From assembly GCA_964348795.1 (NCBI GenBank), contig CAYGDY010000001.1:124001-188000 (forward strand): 64,000 bases of DNA, written 5' to 3'. The stretch's first letter is position 1; every line of letters starts with the position of its first letter. The notes under the pieces are model-generated. The model saw only the letters and a list, made by a program, of their open reading frames with translations. It was not told the origin of the DNA and searched no databases. Shown piece by piece: positions 61,059-64,000 of the stretch. Source of the stretch: JADLAT01 sp964348795. GTDB lineage: Bacteria; Pseudomonadota; Alphaproteobacteria; Micavibrionales; Micavibrionaceae. A program made the translations under genes and the position numbers.

Positions 61059-61317
61059 GCTTTTTATCATTCCGGCGGGGATGGTGGCGGTGACTTTGGC
61101 GGCGATATTCTGGCCCAAAAAGGAAGCCTCAAGTGAAGTAGAAAAAGAGGAACCCACCATAAAGCCCGCGCCCGAGGGCAAGCAGACCACGGCAGACGAG
61201 GAAAGAAAGCGTCTTATGGCAGAAATGGGCCGCAAAGGAGCCGAAAAATCGGCGCAAGTGCGCAGGGCAAAGAAGGCGGCGCGGGAAGCATTGAAAAATG
61301 GAACAATTCCGGCATAA
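61045..61317 (+). CDS. Small membrane protein, 90 residues, charged tail
   Basis: One membrane helix near the N terminus (KLFIIPAGMVAVTLAAIFW) is followed by an acidic linker and a highly basic helix (QVRRAKKAAREALKNG). It overlaps both neighbours. Probably a virion membrane or DNA-contacting protein; no family recognised. Confidence 0.6.
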   Translation: MKNYKLFIIPAGMVAVTLAAIFWPKKEASSEVEKEEPTIKPAPEGKQTTADEERKRLMAEMGRKGAEKSAQVRRAKKAAREALKNGTIPA

Positions 61318-61855
61318 ATCGGTCTTTGGTTATACAGGCACGGGAAAAAGCACACTGGCAAAGGCGCGGGCCCATTATTACCTAAAATACAAGCAACAGG
61401 TCATCGTATATGCCGGAAACTCTGATACGACTTGGCCAAAAGGGGTTCGGTATGCGTGGTCTGCTGAGGAGCTGGAAGAGATATTGACCAATCCGGAAAA
61501 CCACGGGGCCTTTATCTTCATTGACGAAGGGGCAGGGCTCTATGACGAAGTGACACGCACGAAACATCCGTATTTGCATGGCCTGTTTATGCGTGGGCGC
61601 CATGATGGATATACAGTCTGGATCATCACGCAGTACACAACCTCTATCCCGCGCAAGGTGCGGGTCAATTGCGCGGAGCGTTATATTTTCGGGACGGCGG
61701 ACCGAAAAGATGCGGATATGATTTGGCGTGACTGCAACATGATCAATTATGAGGGTATTCCGCTCTGGCAGGCCATCATGGGCTTACAAAAATTCGAGTA
61801 TTTCAAGTATTTGCATCCTGACCAGATCAGCAAGCACATGACACAAAAATTTTAA
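61298..61855 (+). CDS. Genome-packaging ATPase, A32/P9-like (FtsK-HerA superfamily)
   Basis: A 185-residue P-loop ATPase. Walker A is GYTGTGKST (residues 11-19), Walker B AFIFIDEG (71-78), and a sensor-like segment VWIITQYTTSIPRKVRVNCAE (107-127) matches the packaging ATPases of PM2, PRD1 and A32 of large DNA viruses. Filamentous-phage Zot proteins, the main alternative, are larger with a membrane helix, which is absent here. It lies two genes before the capsid gene, as expected in this lineage. Confidence 0.8.
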   Translation: MEQFRHKSVFGYTGTGKSTLAKARAHYYLKYKQQVIVYAGNSDTTWPKGVRYAWSAEELEEILTNPENHGAFIFIDEGAGLYDEVTRTKHPYLHGLFMRGRHDGYTVWIITQYTTSIPRKVRVNCAERYIFGTADRKDADMIWRDCNMINYEGIPLWQAIMGLQKFEYFKYLHPDQISKHMTQKF

Positions 61856-61867
61856 GCGTTTTTGTAG
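61850..61867 (+). repeat. 18-bp direct repeat, copy 2
   Basis: TTTTAAGCGTTTTTGTAG overlaps the ATPase stop codon and differs from copy 1 at 60205 by one base. A partial further copy, TTTTTAAGCC, begins about 3 bp downstream. Confidence 0.65.
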
Positions 61868-61961
61868 CCATTTTTAAGCCAATCTGTAGTCCCTTGGCGG
61901 ATTTAAAGCTGTTTTAATAAAGCAGATTTAATTTTCATTTCTAAAAAAGGGACTTTGAAAA

Positions 61962-62096
61962 ATGGCAAAAGGGACTTCAACAAAAACGATGGTAAAGGGC
62001 GTGGTCTGGCAGGGGCTGGCCTTTGGTTTGGGCGCGGCGGTGTTTGTACCTCTCATTTCGATGGTGGTAACAAAACTCGGCATCAAGCTGGGTTAA
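61962..62096 (+). CDS. One-helix membrane peptide, 44 residues
   Basis: ATG 61962 is preceded by AAAAAAGGGACTTTGAAA. The product MAKGTSTKTMVKGVVWQGL continues FGLGAAVFVPLISMVV, a membrane helix, and ends TKLGIKLG. It sits directly before the capsid gene and probably belongs to the virion membrane. Confidence 0.65.
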   Translation: MAKGTSTKTMVKGVVWQGLAFGLGAAVFVPLISMVVTKLGIKLG

Positions 62097-62124
62097 TCGG
62101 GCAACGGGACAAGGGAGCAAAAAT

Positions 62125-63147
62125 ATGTCTTTTGAATTAAACGCAAGCTACAAAGCACGGATTTTTTACGAGCCAAACGGCTCTCAAGTGTACCGTTTCC
62201 CCAAAGGAAACATCTTCAAGGCCATGGACCTGCTCTTGAAGCTAAAAGTTAACATCATCACGTCTGTTTCATCCAACGCCCCTGATTTTCAGGCGTGCAA
62301 CGCGATTGAGAACATTTCCTTGATCCGCAATTCCAATGAAATCGTGTGGTCCTTGTCTGGGCAGGCGCTGGCCTTGCTCTTCACGTATGACAAAACGCAC
62401 GGCGTGGCGGCGGCATCCAACGCCGCGATTGCAGGCGCAGTGGCAAACAACGTGGCGGGCCAGCATTTCATGCATTGCCGGTTCTATCCGGACGATGCAC
62501 CAAAGCCGCATGACTTTGGGGTAGATACCCGTTTTGCCGATTACGAATTGCGCGTCAAATGGCGCGATATCACGGCGGCCGGCACCTTGTTTGGCACAAT
62601 CGGGTCTTCCATCACAACAACGAACACGAACAATTACCTTGAAGTCGAGCTCAAGGCGTTGGGCTTGCGGCCGAACCCCATTGACGGCTCACCGGACGGG
62701 CTCACAAACATTGCGCCTCTGGTTATGGGCCTGCGCGAAGAGCGGGGCGAGGTCAATTCGAGCAATACGCAATACGAGATCAATTTGCCCGATGGACAGG
62801 ATTACCGCAATATCTTGTTGTACACCACACATGTGGCCAACACGTTGCAGGAAATCGGGGTCAATACGGTCTTGAACAATAAAATCAAGCTCTATGACAC
62901 ACAAAACCGGATCAAGCAGGACCGTTTAGCGGAAATGGTGCGGGAACAAACCTCTCAAAAATGGGGTCTGGGATCGGCCGTTCCTGCGGGCTTGTATGAT
63001 TTTGCTCTCACACCGTACGGGGCTATCTCGGATGCAATCCGGTCCAGTGCGGTCACGGATTTGCGCCTCGGGCTGGACGTAACAAAATTGGCGAATGCAA
63101 CCTACGTGCGGACAATTTACGTCACGCAGGAGCGGCAAGCGGCTTAA
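62125..63147 (+). CDS. Major capsid protein, PM2 P2-like double jelly roll
   Basis: A 340-residue soluble protein with no signal peptide. The N-terminal part (QVYRFPKGNIFKAMDLLLKL, then NAIENISLIRNSNEIVWSLS) and the C-terminal part (LYDFALTPYGAISDAIRSSA, TDLRLGLDVT) match in order the corresponding stretches of the PM2 coat protein P2 as I recall it, including its DLRLKID segment. It is longer than P2 (about 269 residues). It starts after AAGGGAGCAAAAAT. Confidence 0.75.
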   Translation: MSFELNASYKARIFYEPNGSQVYRFPKGNIFKAMDLLLKLKVNIITSVSSNAPDFQACNAIENISLIRNSNEIVWSLSGQALALLFTYDKTHGVAAASNAAIAGAVANNVAGQHFMHCRFYPDDAPKPHDFGVDTRFADYELRVKWRDITAAGTLFGTIGSSITTTNTNNYLEVELKALGLRPNPIDGSPDGLTNIAPLVMGLREERGEVNSSNTQYEINLPDGQDYRNILLYTTHVANTLQEIGVNTVLNNKIKLYDTQNRIKQDRLAEMVREQTSQKWGLGSAVPAGLYDFALTPYGAISDAIRSSAVTDLRLGLDVTKLANATYVRTIYVTQERQAA

Positions 63148-63185
63148 AAACCGTCATCGTTTGAATTTTCAAAAAGGGGCTTTGT

Positions 63186-63461
63186 ATGGCAGGGACTTTG
63201 GCAAGTATTTGGGACGTGGTGCAGTTTGGGGCGGACAAAGCCATTCAGGTGCAGGAAAACCAGAACCAGTATGAAATTCAAAAGCAGGAATTGCAATACA
63301 AAGCCGCGAAGGAAAAAGCGGATGCGGCGCGGCAGGTGGCCTTGGCCACGCAAGGCCTTGTAACGTCCAATATGCTGAAGAATGTTGCATATTGGACGTT
63401 CGCGGGCGGCGTTGTGCTTCTCTCGTTCGACATCCTCTATAAAACATTTCGGGGGAAATAA
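63186..63461 (+). CDS. Small virion-type membrane protein, 91 residues
   Basis: ATG 63186 is preceded by AAAAAGGGGCTTTGT. A polar, glutamine- and lysine-rich helix (VQENQNQYEIQKQELQYKAA) precedes one membrane helix (VAYWTFAGGVVLLSFDILY). It follows the capsid gene and overlaps the next gene by 1 bp. Probably a structural membrane protein. Confidence 0.65.
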   Translation: MAGTLASIWDVVQFGADKAIQVQENQNQYEIQKQELQYKAAKEKADAARQVALATQGLVTSNMLKNVAYWTFAGGVVLLSFDILYKTFRGK

Positions 63462-63847
63462 TGATACCCATTGCGGCATTAGCATCATTGGAGGGAGCGC
63501 TAAAAGGCGGTGGATCAACAAAAATTTCCACCAACACGGCGAACACCACAAGCCTAAATATTTCAAACATCCTGTCCAATTACGGGCAGGGGGATAATTC
63601 GGCTCCGGTATCGGGCTCACCAAGTGTAAGCGCGTCCAGCAATGCCAGTGGGCAGGACAGGCCTGTATCAAGCGTGTATCCCACGGGGGCTATTGGCTAT
63701 GGATCGGATTTGACGGACACGGCGGAAAGCAATATTTCGGCAAATTCCGGCCTCACAGGCACGCCGGATATCACAACGCTCTTGATGATCGGCGCGGCGC
63801 TCTCTATCGGGGCGTATCTCATTTTTGGAAGAAAGAAGCGGGGATGA
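63461..63847 (+). CDS. Ser/Gly/Asn-rich protein with C-terminal membrane helix
   Basis: A 128-residue protein in TAATG overlap with the previous gene. A hydrophobic start is followed by a long low-complexity stretch rich in Ser, Gly, Asn and Thr, then a membrane helix (TTLLMIGAALSIGAYLIFG) and a basic end RKKRG. A spike-base or membrane-anchored structural protein is possible; no family recognised. Confidence 0.6.
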   Translation: MIPIAALASLEGALKGGGSTKISTNTANTTSLNISNILSNYGQGDNSAPVSGSPSVSASSNASGQDRPVSSVYPTGAIGYGSDLTDTAESNISANSGLTGTPDITTLLMIGAALSIGAYLIFGRKKRG

Positions 63848-63848
63848 T

Positions 63849-64000
63849 ATGGGGGCCATTGTTCCTTTGATCTTATCGGTGGCGCGGTTGGCGTGGCCTG
63901 TTGTGGCAGGCCTTGCGGTCCTGAAACTAGGAAATGGCAGTCCCAATTCCCCTTCAACTACAGTCCCAAACGGCGGTATGTCAAAGCTGGAATGGGTGTT
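63849..64000 (+). CDS. Provirus membrane protein, 3' end outside window
   Basis: ATG 63849 follows GGGGATGAT just after the preceding stop. The visible 50 residues begin with a membrane helix (IVPLILSVARLAWPVVAGLAVL) and continue with a Pro/Ser/Asn-rich linker. The frame is open to the window end. Confidence 0.55.
   Translation, partial: MGAIVPLILSVARLAWPVVAGLAVLKLGNGSPNSPSTTVPNGGMSKLEWV

Larger units (their letters stand above)
57237..64000. mobile_element. Provirus of a PM2-like tailless icosahedral virus, right end outside window
   Basis: A change of gene style occurs after cysH: tiny tightly packed genes, a divergent regulator pair, a replication initiator, a packaging ATPase and a double jelly-roll-type capsid protein. 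No tail, terminase or portal gene is seen, and neither is an integrase. A dif-like half-site marks the left edge. The membrane-protein-rich content fits a virus with an internal lipid membrane. Confidence 0.75.

Noticed and set aside
59025..61855. Filamentous phage (inovirus) interpretation of the rep, small membrane genes and ATPase
   Set aside because: Rep_trans-like initiators, dif integration and tiny membrane proteins fit, but the ATPase lacks the Zot membrane helix and a 340-residue P2-like capsid protein follows. Kept as the main alternative until structure prediction is done.
57237..64000. Conjugative or plasmid-derived integrated element
   Set aside because: No relaxase, mating-pair or partition genes are seen; DUF736 and Rep_trans also occur on plasmids but the ATPase-capsid pair points to a virus.
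1..64000. CRISPR arrays, rRNA genes, riboswitches
   Set aside because: No regularly spaced repeats, rRNA sequence or recognisable riboswitch core was seen on either strand.

Overview
The window is a 64-kb piece of an alphaproteobacterial chromosome. The evidence is gene content and order: pdhA / lipoyl-fused pdhB / pdhC / lpd / lipA, a fused ispDF, ntrY-ntrX-trkA followed by hfq-hflX, and trpE-ppiD-tpiA-secG-pyrG. I cannot name the genus. Base composition is moderate, not the high GC of many relatives. No stretch longer than about 300 bases lacks a gene or named element.

Region 1 (1-32 kb) is mostly housekeeping. It starts with the end of an ftsB-like division gene. The pyruvate dehydrogenase and lipoate block follows, interrupted by a periplasmic rhodanese-like gene, a 55-residue lipoprotein and a VapBC toxin-antitoxin pair with its own operator. 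Next come isoprenoid and phospholipid genes (ispDF, pgpA), nitrogen and redox signalling (ntrYX), trkA, murI, hfq, hflX, mazG and tRNA-Ser(CGA). A small persulfide-response locus (BigR-like repressor, rhodanese, AhpD-like protein) precedes trpE, ppiD, tpiA, secG and pyrG.

Region 2 (32-56.4 kb) is a surface-glycan locus. A long leftward run of genes with mostly 4-bp ATGA overlaps encodes methyltransferases, several glycosyltransferases, an ABC flippase, two KpsC/KpsS-like capsule proteins, a nonulosonate cytidylyltransferase, an oxidoreductase and an aminotransferase. Pseudaminic-acid genes (pseB, pseC, pseF, a PseI-like synthase and a second NeuB-family synthase) lie around it. No PseG is visible. 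The run probably makes and decorates a capsule or flagellin glycan containing nonulosonic acid.

Region 3 (57.2 kb to the window end) begins just after cysH and is the most unusual part. It looks like a provirus of a tailless, membrane-containing icosahedral virus related to corticovirus PM2: a divergent regulator pair, a Rep_trans-like replication initiator, many tiny one-helix membrane proteins, a 185-residue A32/P9-type packaging ATPase and a 340-residue P2-like double jelly-roll capsid protein. Its left edge carries a dif-like XerD half-site and no integrase gene is visible, suggesting integration by host XerCD. The right end is outside the window.

Throughout the chromosome there are short palindromic repeats. 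One sits in frame inside pdhB, others supply the 3' ends or stop codons of genes, and two MITE-like elements with TA-flanked terminal inverted repeats lie in the glycan locus.
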